Assembly (NCBI GenBank): GCA_959018215.1
Contig: CAUEKL010000065.1
Location: 1 to 10,847 of the forward strand
DNA: 10,847 bases
DNA from: an uncultured Gemmiger sp.
GTDB lineage: Bacteria; Bacillota; Clostridia; Oscillospirales; Ruminococcaceae
Direction of reading: 5' to 3'
Positions 1 through 6,403 of the stretch are shown here, one piece after another. A program made the translations under genes and the position numbers. The stretch's first letter is position 1; every line of letters starts with the position of its first letter. Under the pieces are notes generated by a model, which searched no databases, was not told where the DNA came from, and saw nothing but the letters and a program-made list of their open reading frames with translations.

Positions 1-138
1 CAAAGGAGCGCCGCCCACCCAGGTGTAGGCCTGCTGGAAGCCGGTGAGTGCCAGACGCACCGCCACCAGCCCGGCCACCCACACCCAGAAGGCCCGGCGG
101 GACAGATTGATTCGGTTTTTCAGGCGGGGAAACGGCAT
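1..138 (-). CDS. Start of a membrane protein, possibly a GT-C glycosyltransferase (partial)
   Basis: This is an open frame starting at an ATG at 138 and running off the left edge, so only the first 46 residues are seen. The start has a good ribosome binding site (GAAAGGA) just upstream. The N-terminus is basic (MPFPRLKNRINLSRR) and is followed by a hydrophobic stretch (FWVWVAGLVAVRLALTGF), which fits a first membrane segment with the basic end in the cytoplasm. The visible part ends in QQAYTWVGGAPL. In many polytopic GT-C sugar transferases the first membrane helix leads into an external loop with acidic catalytic residues, so such a protein is plausible, but the diagnostic loop is outside the window. 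It lies 36 bp after the GtrB-like gene and probably belongs to the same operon. The reading frame is reliable; the function is an inference. Confidence 0.6.
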   Translation of the reverse strand, partial: MPFPRLKNRINLSRRAFWVWVAGLVAVRLALTGFQQAYTWVGGAPL

Positions 139-174
139 GAGGGGTCCTTTCGGGGCGCAAACAGCGCGGCGGTT

Positions 175-1110
175 TTACTTCTGGATTTTTTCGATGCTCT
201 CAATGAGGTACTTCTGCTGTTTGAAGGTCAGATCCACCAGCAAAGACAGATACTTGATGATAATGGTGAGCACCGCGAATACCCCGGCAAAGCCCAGGGT
301 CAGCACAAACATGGTGGTGGTCCAGCCTTCGATGGGATGGCCGGTGCAGAAAACGAGAAAGGTATAGGCCAGTTCGGCCAGGGCCAGCACCATCATGGCC
401 AGGGCGATGCCCGCGCTCAGGCGGAACCCGGCGTCGGTGTACAGGGCCAGGCTGTCGGCGGCCAGGGCGAACCGCCCGGCGGGCTTGTCGGTGAGGCGGC
501 CGTCAAATTCCAGGTCGGTCATTCGCAGGCCCGACGCCGCATAGGCCGCCTTGCGGTAAGGCAGGTGGGCGCTGGAAGCGTGTACCCGGTTGATGGCCCG
601 CCGGGTGACCAGACGGAAGGCGTCGGTGCGCAGGCGGTAGGCGCTGTGGGAGTTGGCGTTGAAGATGCGGTAGAACAGCCCGCTGCCGCCCCGGGTCTGT
701 TTGGGGCAGACCGAGACGATATCGCTGCCCTGCTGGGCGGTGCGGTAGGCCTGGAAGATCAGGGAAGCGTCGTAAGGCATCTCGGTGGAGTCGAACTCAT
801 AGACATAGTCCCCGATGGCGGCGTCCAGACCGGCGTTCATGGCCGGTTCCAGCCCCTGGTGCAGGCTCATGTGCAGGATCGTCAGGGGTTTGGGCAGGTC
901 GGCAGCCCACTCCCGCAGCACTTTGATCACCGCCGGGTCGGCGGCATCGTCCACCGCCACCAGTTCATACTGGGCAAAGTGGGCTTCCAGTTCGGCGGTC
1001 AGGGTCCGGAAAAACCGGAGGGTGCGGTCGGTGTCCCCCCGCAGATACACCACCGCCGAGATGAAATTTTTTTCTTTGTTGAGCTTTTCGCTCAGAGATT
1101 CCTGGTTCAT
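175..1110 (-). CDS. GtrB/DPM1-like GT2 glycosyltransferase with two C-terminal membrane segments
   Basis: The 311-residue protein is built like polyprenyl-phosphate glycosyltransferases (GtrB, ArnC, DPM1 relatives). It has an N-terminal GT-A fold domain (about residues 16-215) and two hydrophobic helices at about 229-256 and 264-290, then a short basic tail. VAVDDAADP (51-59) matches the nucleotide-binding strand, and the HQGLEPAMNAGLDAA segment (84-98) matches the usual GxxxAxNxGL region. Where GT2 enzymes carry DxD the protein reads EFDSTE (105-110), so the second metal-binding aspartate is missing or replaced. Family knowledge suggests transfer of a sugar from a nucleotide donor to undecaprenyl phosphate on the cytoplasmic face. 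Its start overlaps the stop of the FAD oxidoreductase gene as ATGA, showing translational coupling, and a membrane protein gene follows, as in Gtr systems. The altered motif could mean a changed donor or weak activity. Confidence 0.82.
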   Translation of the reverse strand: MNQESLSEKLNKEKNFISAVVYLRGDTDRTLRFFRTLTAELEAHFAQYELVAVDDAADPAVIKVLREWAADLPKPLTILHMSLHQGLEPAMNAGLDAAIGDYVYEFDSTEMPYDASLIFQAYRTAQQGSDIVSVCPKQTRGGSGLFYRIFNANSHSAYRLRTDAFRLVTRRAINRVHASSAHLPYRKAAYAASGLRMTDLEFDGRLTDKPAGRFALAADSLALYTDAGFRLSAGIALAMMVLALAELAYTFLVFCTGHPIEGWTTTMFVLTLGFAGVFAVLTIIIKYLSLLVDLTFKQQKYLIESIEKIQK

Positions 1111-2225
1111 ACGTCCAATACCTCATCCAAATCGTAGACGGTGTTGATCTTGCCCGAAAGCACGCTGATCATGGTGGGTGCCTTGTGCATCACCCGCACC
1201 ACCGTGGGGCGGGAATCGTCGATCTCGCTGGCTTTCAGGATGGGCTTCATGCTGAACAGACTGGTCTTGTAGGTGAAGCCGTATTCCTCTTTCAGATATT
1301 TGCGGGCCAGCTGGCTCATGTACGGCCAGGCGGATTCCGGCTTGGCCGGGCATTCGTTGCAGTTGTACAGGTTGCCGGGAGCGCAGTGGCCTTCGCTGCG
1401 CTGCTGGCAGGGGAAGGTGGCCACCGGATCATAGCTGGTCTCGTGGGGGGTGAAGGTCACGCTGGTCAGGCTGTGCAGCCCGGTCTGGCCGAAGGGCATC
1501 AGGCTGAAGAAGGGCCCGTCCATGACGGTGATGCCCACGTTTTTCAAGGGCTCGGCCACCTCGCACAGAATCATCTCGCACTTTTCGTACTTGATCTGGA
1601 AGGGCGGCAGCCCCAGCATGGCATGCACATCGTTGACGCCCGCATAGGTGGCGTTGAGCAGGAAGGGGGCTTCCGCCTTGACCTCCCCTGCCGTCACCTG
1701 CCACACATCCCCGTGCTCTTGGATGGAGTCCGGCTTGTGGCTGTACAGGATGGTCACGTTGGGCAGCTTGGCCAGCTGTTCCAGGAACCATTTTTTCAGC
1801 ACCTGGGCGTCGTAGGTGTACTCGGTGGTCAGGAAGGCCCCGTCACACAGGCCCGGGTTGAAGTACCGGGTGGGGGGCACATCGTCGCAGCGGATGCCCG
1901 CCGCGGCGCAGAACCGCCGGAAGGCCGCCGCGTCGGTCCAGGAGAAATGGGCGCTGGTGGCGTAGACCTGGTCGAACCTGGTGTGCAGGCAGAAACCGTA
2001 ATCCTCACAGAAGCGCTGAAAATAATGGGCGCTCTTGATGGCGGTGGAGTAGCTGCGGGGATAGTGGTACCCCATATGCACCCGGGCCTGGTTGATGTAG
2101 GTAGCCCGCATGAAAGGGGCCGGGTCCCGCTCCAGCACCAGCACCCGCTGGCCGGCGGCGCCGCATTTCCGGGCCGCGTACAGGCCGTACAGCCCTGCGC
2201 CCAGGATGATCTTGTCGTAGTTCAT
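1107..2225 (-). CDS. FAD-dependent oxidoreductase (DAO-like) of a glycan cluster
   Basis: The 372-residue protein starts with a Rossmann dinucleotide-binding motif, GAGLYG at 9-14, followed by the acidic end of the second strand (LVLERD, 29-34). This is typical of the DAO/FAD-dependent oxidoreductase superfamily. The segment NQARVHMGYHYPRS (45-58) resembles a motif I associate with FAD oxidoreductases in surface-polysaccharide loci. Late in the protein comes a cysteine patch: C273, C281, C289 and C292, spaced C-x7-C-x7-C-x2-C, which could bind a metal or iron-sulfur cluster. There is no signal peptide or membrane segment, so it is cytoplasmic. The start has a GGAAGGA ribosome binding site. 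The gene lies between two glycosyltransferase genes and overlaps the second by 4 bp. It may oxidise a sugar or sugar-linked group; the substrate is unknown. A UDP-galactopyranose mutase-like role is less likely because the length and motifs differ. Confidence 0.8.
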   Translation of the reverse strand: MNYDKIILGAGLYGLYAARKCGAAGQRVLVLERDPAPFMRATYINQARVHMGYHYPRSYSTAIKSAHYFQRFCEDYGFCLHTRFDQVYATSAHFSWTDAAAFRRFCAAAGIRCDDVPPTRYFNPGLCDGAFLTTEYTYDAQVLKKWFLEQLAKLPNVTILYSHKPDSIQEHGDVWQVTAGEVKAEAPFLLNATYAGVNDVHAMLGLPPFQIKYEKCEMILCEVAEPLKNVGITVMDGPFFSLMPFGQTGLHSLTSVTFTPHETSYDPVATFPCQQRSEGHCAPGNLYNCNECPAKPESAWPYMSQLARKYLKEEYGFTYKTSLFSMKPILKASEIDDSRPTVVRVMHKAPTMISVLSGKINTVYDLDEVLDV

Positions 2226-2245
2226 GGCGGATTCCTTCCCAAATA

Positions 2246-2262
2246 ATATACAAACCGTATAT
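2246..2262. repeat. Short AT-rich inverted repeat between two glycan genes
   Basis: In the 47-bp gap between the GT2 gene and the FAD oxidoreductase gene lies a perfect 6-bp inverted repeat, ATATAC-AAACC-GTATAT. It is AT-rich in otherwise GC-rich DNA. No T-run follows the arms on the minus strand in the way a terminator needs, and I could not find a convincing -35 for an internal promoter. It could be an operator, a weak processing site or chance. Confidence 0.3.
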
Positions 2263-2272
2263 CATGAAGACT

Positions 2273-3061
2273 TTACTTCGGGTCGTATTTTCCCGTGGCG
2301 GCGGCAAACAGCACCTTGAGCAGATCGCTGTTGCCCTTGAAGCCGCTGATCTTGGTGGGGGTGCGGCCGCTGGCGGGGTAGGCCCGGGTCACAGGGACTT
2401 CGCAGGCTTTGAGACCCAGGCGGGTGGCTCGGATGCTCAGGTAGGCCAGCAGCTCATATCCCATGAAGATGGGCCGCAGGGGCTGCACCTCCGGATGGGT
2501 CAGATATTCCCGGCTGTAGGCCCGGTAGGCGTTGGTGGTGTCGGTGAACCACTGCCCGGCCGCTGCGCTGATGACCGGCGCATGGATGAGCCTGACCCCC
2601 AGGAAGCGGGCCATGGGGGTGTTGATGGCCTTGCCGCCCTTGATGAAGCGGCTGCCCTGCACCAGGTCATAGCCTTCCTTCAGCTTTTCAATGAAGCGGG
2701 GCACATCCTCGATGGAGTCCTTGTTGTTGCCGTCGATGGTCAGAAACCCCTTGTAGCCCCGTCCCAGGGCAAAGTGCAGCCCCATGCGCAGCTGGGCGCC
2801 CTGACGGCCGGCGCTGGTTTTCACCAGCAGGGTGTTCACGCCGTAGAGCTGCAGGGTCTCGGGCTTCATGCTGCCGTCGGTGGAGCCGCCGTCGCACAGG
2901 ATGATGTCGGCCATCTTGTCCACCCCGGCTTTCTGGGCGCGGCCCAGCTCGGTGAGGATGCGGGAGCCTTCGTTGATGACCGGGATCAGCAGGCAGTAAT
3001 CGCTGCTGCGGGGAGCAAATTCGGTGATGGTATAGGCCACGTCAAAGGGCTGGCGGTTCAT
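2273..3061 (-). CDS. GT2 glycosyltransferase, soluble, DPM1-like
   Basis: This is a 262-residue family 2 glycosyltransferase of GT-A fold. Visible motifs are LLIPVINEG (24-32), the nucleotide-binding DGGSTDGS (57-64), the metal-binding region TIDGNN (108-113, the position of DxD), and QGSRFIKGG (135-143), which matches the conserved QGSRF of the DPM1/GtrB-like branch. TDTTNAYRAYS (173-183) is also typical of that branch. No C-terminal membrane helices are seen, so it is probably cytoplasmic or only peripherally bound to the membrane. It likely transfers a sugar from a nucleotide donor to a polyprenyl phosphate or lipid-linked acceptor, but donor and acceptor cannot be read from the sequence. 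The start overlaps the stop of the TIM-barrel isomerase gene as ATGA, so the two are translationally coupled. It differs from the other GT2 in this operon in having an intact metal motif and no membrane anchor. Confidence 0.87.
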   Translation of the reverse strand: MNRQPFDVAYTITEFAPRSSDYCLLIPVINEGSRILTELGRAQKAGVDKMADIILCDGGSTDGSMKPETLQLYGVNTLLVKTSAGRQGAQLRMGLHFALGRGYKGFLTIDGNNKDSIEDVPRFIEKLKEGYDLVQGSRFIKGGKAINTPMARFLGVRLIHAPVISAAAGQWFTDTTNAYRAYSREYLTHPEVQPLRPIFMGYELLAYLSIRATRLGLKACEVPVTRAYPASGRTPTKISGFKGNSDLLKVLFAAATGKYDPK

Positions 3062-3849
3062 GCAAACACCTCCGAAATATAGTCAATGGCGCGCAGCACC
3101 GTGTCGGTGTTGCCGGGGTTGCGCATCTCGATGGAGACAAAGCCGCGGTAGCCCACAGCCTTGAGCATCATGGCCAGCTCCTTGTGTTCCGGGCGGGGCT
3201 GGATGGGTTCCAGGCCGGGCTCGCTGATATGCACATGGCTGATCCAGTTCAGGTCGGGGATGAAATCCCGCAGCCGCTCCCCGTTTTCGATGACGGTGGA
3301 CAGGTCCAGATTCACGGCCAGACCGGGGTTGTCCAGCCGCTTGACCAGGGCAAAGACATCGGCGGTGCGGTTCAAAAAGTTGGTATACCGGGTGGTGTTG
3401 GCCTCCAGGGCCAGGCGCACCCCGTACCGGGCGGCCAACCGGCCCGCCTTGTCGAAGAAGGCGTCCGCCTTGGCGGGGTCGGCGCCCTCGGGCAGCATGC
3501 GGTTTTTGGGGCAGCCGAACACCAGGCTGGGGCAGTTGAGCACATGGGCAAAGTTGTAGGCTTCCTCGGTGTAGGCGAGCAATTCCTCCGCCTGGGCGTC
3601 GTCAAAGATGCTGCCGGTCTGCCCGTACCAGATGCTCTGCATGCTGGGCACCGCAAAGCCCCACCGGTTGCGCAGGTAACCGCCGAAGAGGGCGGCGGAG
3701 CTCAGGTTGTCATAGGGCTGTTCCGGAAAGATGCGGGTGGGGGCCAGTTCCAGCCCGGTAAATCCCGCTTTTTGCATGGCAGTATAAATCAGTTCGTCAT
3801 CCGCCTTGTTCCAGGCGATGTTGCTGACGGCCAATTGAATGGAAGGCAT
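3058..3849 (-). CDS. Sugar phosphate isomerase/epimerase, TIM barrel (AP endonuclease 2 fold)
   Basis: The 263-residue protein has the length and layout of the xylose isomerase-like TIM barrel family, which includes ketose 3-epimerases and inosose dehydratase. The expected metal ligands are present in order: E149 in LALEANTTRY, D182 in VNLDLST, H207 in SHVHISEPG and E241 in SIEMR. The usual divalent-metal site for deprotonating a sugar carbon therefore looks intact. It should act in the cytoplasm on a sugar or sugar phosphate; the actual substrate is unknown. The ATG has a good AAAGGGG ribosome binding site and lies 12 bp after the epimerase/dehydratase gene. Its stop overlaps the next glycosyltransferase start by 4 bp. 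The setting between an SDR enzyme and a glycosyltransferase suggests a step in making an unusual sugar precursor rather than sugar catabolism; this is inferred from context. Confidence 0.85.
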   Translation of the reverse strand: MPSIQLAVSNIAWNKADDELIYTAMQKAGFTGLELAPTRIFPEQPYDNLSSAALFGGYLRNRWGFAVPSMQSIWYGQTGSIFDDAQAEELLAYTEEAYNFAHVLNCPSLVFGCPKNRMLPEGADPAKADAFFDKAGRLAARYGVRLALEANTTRYTNFLNRTADVFALVKRLDNPGLAVNLDLSTVIENGERLRDFIPDLNWISHVHISEPGLEPIQPRPEHKELAMMLKAVGYRGFVSIEMRNPGNTDTVLRAIDYISEVFA

Positions 3850-3861
3850 GGTGAGCCCCTT

Positions 3862-4782
3862 TCAGTTCCAGTTTTTCATAAAGGCGCAGATATCGGTCAG
3901 CTCCTCCGCCTCGGTGCAGAGGTATCCGTCCTTCCCGCCCAGCAGGGCGGCGTGGCGGCTGCGCAGATCATAATCAAAGGGAGGTTTGTTCAGCTCATTG
4001 CACCAGCTGCGGCCGGTGACGGCGGTGTACACGGCCGCGGCACTCACCGGCGGGGTGGTCAGGTTGAGCAGGGTCAGCCCGGCGTCCAGCGCCTTGCCGA
4101 TGTCCTGCCACAGGCGGCCCAGGTTGTAGAACTGGTAGCGGCTGCGGGAATCGGTGAAGGCCAAGGCGTTGAAGTCGTTGGCGGCAAAGAAGGCCCGCAG
4201 GGCCCCGGCGTCCACCCCCGGCACCTGCTTGTAAAAGCCGTTATCCGCCAGAGCGTAGCTGTTCCTGACCAGGTCGCTTTGCTCGGCCAGTTCTTCGTAT
4301 TTTTCGGGGCGGAGCATGGCCGGGGTGATGGTGTGCAGGTCAAAGAGGAAGTTTTTCCGCAGTCCCTTGCCGTACAAGGCGGGCAGGCGGACGATGAGGG
4401 CCGAGGGGAAGTCCTCCCGCACCCAGCGTTCCAGCTGCAGGCGGTTGCGGCCGTAGGCAGGCAGGTCCGCCGAGTCGGGGGCATCGGATTCATCCTTGCC
4501 CCGGCTGTCGGCATAGACGGCGATGGAGGAGATGAGCACCAGGGTTTTGGGGGCGATTCTGCGCAGATTTTCCCGGGCGGCGGCCATCACGGCCAGGTCG
4601 GCCTCAGGGTCGGCGTTGGCCAGGAACATGGCGGCAGGCACCCCGGCGTAGACGCACAGGTCCGGCGCGGTGCCGTATTGGGCGGCGATATCGGTGGAAT
4701 GGCAGACGGCGGCAAAGGTGTGCGCGGCCGTCAGGTTGCCTCCCACAAAACCGGTGGAACCCACCAGCAGATCCTTGGACAT
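3862..4782 (-). CDS. NAD-dependent epimerase/dehydratase-like protein (extended SDR)
   Basis: The protein has a Rossmann motif near its start, GSTGFVGGN (residues 8-16), and the SDR strand LVLISSIAVYA (81-91) with the catalytic serine region. The active-site tyrosine is in YGRNR (110-114), so the usual YxxxK lysine is replaced by arginine. This may change the chemistry or reflect a subfamily. At 306 residues it is near the size of nucleotide-sugar epimerases, dehydratases and reductases. I chose the ATG at 4782 because an AAGGGGG site lies 6 bases upstream and the predicted transcript start is near 4823. An upstream ATG exists at 4786-4788 but directly abuts the ribosome binding site, and a frame opening at 4824 would sit on the transcript end. 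It is the first gene of the glycan operon, and the next gene starts 12 bp later. The substrate is unknown. Confidence 0.82.
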   Translation of the reverse strand: MSKDLLVGSTGFVGGNLTAAHTFAAVCHSTDIAAQYGTAPDLCVYAGVPAAMFLANADPEADLAVMAAARENLRRIAPKTLVLISSIAVYADSRGKDESDAPDSADLPAYGRNRLQLERWVREDFPSALIVRLPALYGKGLRKNFLFDLHTITPAMLRPEKYEELAEQSDLVRNSYALADNGFYKQVPGVDAGALRAFFAANDFNALAFTDSRSRYQFYNLGRLWQDIGKALDAGLTLLNLTTPPVSAAAVYTAVTGRSWCNELNKPPFDYDLRSRHAALLGGKDGYLCTEAEELTDICAFMKNWN

Positions 4783-4788
4783 GGTCAT

Positions 4789-4795
4789 CCCCCTT
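4789..4795 (-). promoter_or_regulatory. Ribosome binding site deciding the epimerase start
   Basis: AAGGGGG on the minus strand lies 6 bases before the ATG at 4782. It leaves no room for the ATG at 4788, so it supports the later start. Confidence 0.75.
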
Positions 4796-4829
4796 GCATG
4801 GAGCAGAATTGCACATTTGTACAAGATAC

Positions 4830-4858
4830 ATTATAGTGGTTCCCGTTCCAAAAAGCAA
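4830..4858 (-). promoter_or_regulatory. SigA-type promoter of the glycan assembly operon
   Basis: On the minus strand a -35 TTGCTT (4853-4858) and a perfect -10 TATAAT (4830-4835) are separated by 17 bases. The expected transcript start is near 4823, giving a leader of about 40 bases before the epimerase ATG. The promoter lies just downstream of the terminator of the kinase gene, so the operon from 4782 leftwards is an independent transcription unit. The -35 begins TTGC, as in the two other promoters found in this window. Confidence 0.75.
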
Positions 4859-4910
4859 TGCCCCGGCAGGGCGGGATTGGGCGGCGCAGCGCTTTTTCCG
4901 CCCAAAAAAG

Positions 4911-4952
4911 AAAAACGGCAGCCTGCCGGTCCCAGGGACCGGCAGGCTGCCG
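4911..4952 (-). terminator. Strong intrinsic terminator after the kinase gene
   Basis: Arms 4916-4933 and 4935-4952 are perfect 18-base complements around a single central base; in RNA this would form a stem of about 16 pairs with a 5-base loop. On the minus strand it is followed by TTTTT (4911-4915), then C and TTTTTT. There is no T-run on the plus-strand side, so it is oriented for minus-strand transcription. It closes the sugar-amidation block and insulates the glycan operon. Confidence 0.92.
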
Positions 4953-4987
4953 GAAAAAGCAGGAAATATGCGGTTGTTCCGCCCCGC

Positions 4988-5614
4988 TCACAGGCGGGTG
5001 GGGGTGTGAGGACGCAGCCCCTGCTGGACCGATGCTTCCAGCTGAGCCACGATATCGGTCATGCTCTGCTTGAATTCCTCCTCCGAAGAGTTGTGGAAGA
5101 TCAGCAAAGAATCGGGCTGGTCGGCCAGTTTGAGGTTCGTAGGGGGCTCAAAGTTCACCCCCAGGATGTACTCGTCCCAATGGTTCAGCTTCCAGATATC
5201 CCGGTCGCTGGCACGGTCGATCATCCGCTGGTGGCAGACTTCCGGTTTGGTATCCACCCAGATAACCACCAGTTCGGCTTCTTTTTTGGCCAGTTCCTTG
5301 CGCAGGTTGGCGATATATTCGTTGTCCCGGATCTCCTGGGTGAAGGGGGCGTTGATCAGCACGATATCGTCGTAGAGCAGCGCTTCCATGGCCAGGTCCA
5401 GGGTGACCTGGTATTCCAGGTCCCGGATATACTTTTCAAAGAAGATGCTGCTGCGGTCATAGGGCTGGTGCGCCACCGCGAAGATCTGCTTGGACAGAGG
5501 GATGAGGGTGTCTTTGTCCAGATACACCACATGTTTGAGTGCTGCCGCCAGCTGGCGGGAAATAAAGGTCTTGCCGCAAGCCGGCGGGCTTGTGACCAGG
5601 ATCAGTTTTTTCAA
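4988..5614 (-). CDS. P-loop kinase-like ATPase of unknown substrate
   Basis: The protein starts MKKLILVTSPPACGKTFIS, with a Walker A loop at residues 9-16 (SPPACGKT) in which the usual first glycine is serine. D33 in YLDKD and the basic segment around R130, R134 and R138 (HQRMIDRASDRD) fit the acidic and lid regions of small-molecule kinases. At 208 residues it is in the size range of nucleoside, gluconate or shikimate kinase-like proteins, but no subfamily motif reveals the substrate. I chose the TTG at 5614 because AAAGGG lies 9 bases upstream and translation then begins right at the first strand; a TTG at 5647 has no ribosome binding site. It lies 132 bp after the HisH-like gene and ends before a strong terminator. 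No convincing promoter is seen in that gap, so it may be the last gene of the amidation unit. Its role there is unclear. Confidence 0.75.
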   Translation of the reverse strand: MKKLILVTSPPACGKTFISRQLAAALKHVVYLDKDTLIPLSKQIFAVAHQPYDRSSIFFEKYIRDLEYQVTLDLAMEALLYDDIVLINAPFTQEIRDNEYIANLRKELAKKEAELVVIWVDTKPEVCHQRMIDRASDRDIWKLNHWDEYILGVNFEPPTNLKLADQPDSLLIFHNSSEEEFKQSMTDIVAQLEASVQQGLRPHTPTRL

Positions 5615-5623
5615 ACGAAGACA

Positions 5624-5629
5624 CCCTTT
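5624..5629 (-). promoter_or_regulatory. Ribosome binding site supporting a TTG start
   Basis: AAAGGG on the minus strand lies 9 bases before the TTG at 5614. The alternative TTG at 5647 is preceded by AT-rich sequence with no purine-rich site, so this motif decides the kinase-like gene start. Confidence 0.6.
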
Positions 5630-5746
5630 CTGTTCGTTGTCACGCAAGCGGTTAATTTTGTAACTGCTAGCTGCTTATACAACACCGATTTTTCCGTGTT
5701 TCTGGATTTTTGTTGCGTAAAATTGCGGTAAAGCCCATGCGAAAGG

Positions 5747-6403
5747 TTACGCCTTCGGCAGATTGGCGAAAGCCCGCAAAATTTCCAGTCCCACGGGGCC
5801 GGACTTTTCGGGGTGGAACTGCACCCCCAGCACCGACCCGCACATGGCGGCCGCGCAGATGCGACGCCCGCCGTATACGGTGTCCGCCAGGCGGTATTCC
5901 GGGGCGGCCGGTTTTGCTTCGTAACTATGAATAAAATAGCATTCCTGGCCCGGGCGCACCCCTTCCAGGGCGGTGCCGGCAAAGCCGGTCTGCGGGTCCC
6001 GGTGCTCGGCAGGGATCAGTCCCTGCCAGCTGATATGGGGCACCCGCTGGGGGTTGCCGTCGGCGTCGGTATCCGGGATGCGCACCACCCGGCCGGGGAT
6101 GAGCCCCAGCCCTTTGTGCACCCCGAACTCCTCCGATTCCTCAAACAGCATCTGCATCCCAAGGCAGATGCCCAGCAAGGGAGTCCCCTCCCCTGCCTTT
6201 TTCCGGATGGGTTCGATCAGGCCCAGCCGTTCCAGCCCGGCCATGCCGTCCCGGAAGGCGCCCACGCCGGGCAGCACCAGCAGTTCGGCCGCCAGCACCT
6301 CTTCCGGGCGGCTGGTCAGGCAGACCTCGGCCCCGAAATGGGCGAAGGCATGCTGCACGCTGAGCAGGTTGGACAGGCCGTAGTCAATGATGGTTACCTT
6401 CAT
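5747..6403 (-). CDS. hisH: HisH-like glutamine amidotransferase (sugar amidation)
   Basis: The 218-residue protein is a class I glutamine amidotransferase of the HisH type. It starts MKVTIIDYGLSNL and has LPGVGAF (44-50) and the nucleophile elbow GICLGMQ with C80. The rest of the triad, H197 and E199, lies in QFHPEKSG, so glutaminase activity looks intact. It hydrolyses glutamine and passes ammonia to the partner HisF-like protein. Its ATG overlaps the hisF-like stop as ATGA, which fits a stoichiometric complex. No other histidine biosynthesis genes are present, and two sugar amidotransferase genes lie upstream. It therefore most likely supplies ammonia for sugar amidination, as the extra HisH proteins do in Pseudomonas O-antigen loci with WbpG. 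A role in histidine synthesis cannot be excluded from this protein alone but is made unlikely by its partner. Confidence 0.9.
   Translation of the reverse strand: MKVTIIDYGLSNLLSVQHAFAHFGAEVCLTSRPEEVLAAELLVLPGVGAFRDGMAGLERLGLIEPIRKKAGEGTPLLGICLGMQMLFEESEEFGVHKGLGLIPGRVVRIPDTDADGNPQRVPHISWQGLIPAEHRDPQTGFAGTALEGVRPGQECYFIHSYEAKPAAPEYRLADTVYGGRRICAAAMCGSVLGVQFHPEKSGPVGLEILRAFANLPKA

Noticed and set aside
2231..2280. Internal promoter in the AT-rich gap before the FAD oxidoreductase
   Set aside because: TATATT could be a -10, but 17 bases upstream is AAGTCT, with no resemblance to a -35.
3184..4836. Long plus-strand open frame (550 codons)
   Set aside because: It is antisense to the isomerase and epimerase genes and crosses a gene boundary and ribosome binding sites. 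Its composition is that of a shadow frame.
5615..5647. Longer N-terminus of the kinase-like protein from a TTG at 5647
   Set aside because: It has no ribosome binding site, and the extra residues precede the natural first strand of the P-loop fold.
5615..5746. Promoter for the kinase-like gene in the 132-bp gap
   Set aside because: The best candidate, TATAAG with GAAACA 17 bases upstream, is weak, and other -10-like sequences have wrong spacing. I also saw no terminator after hisH here.
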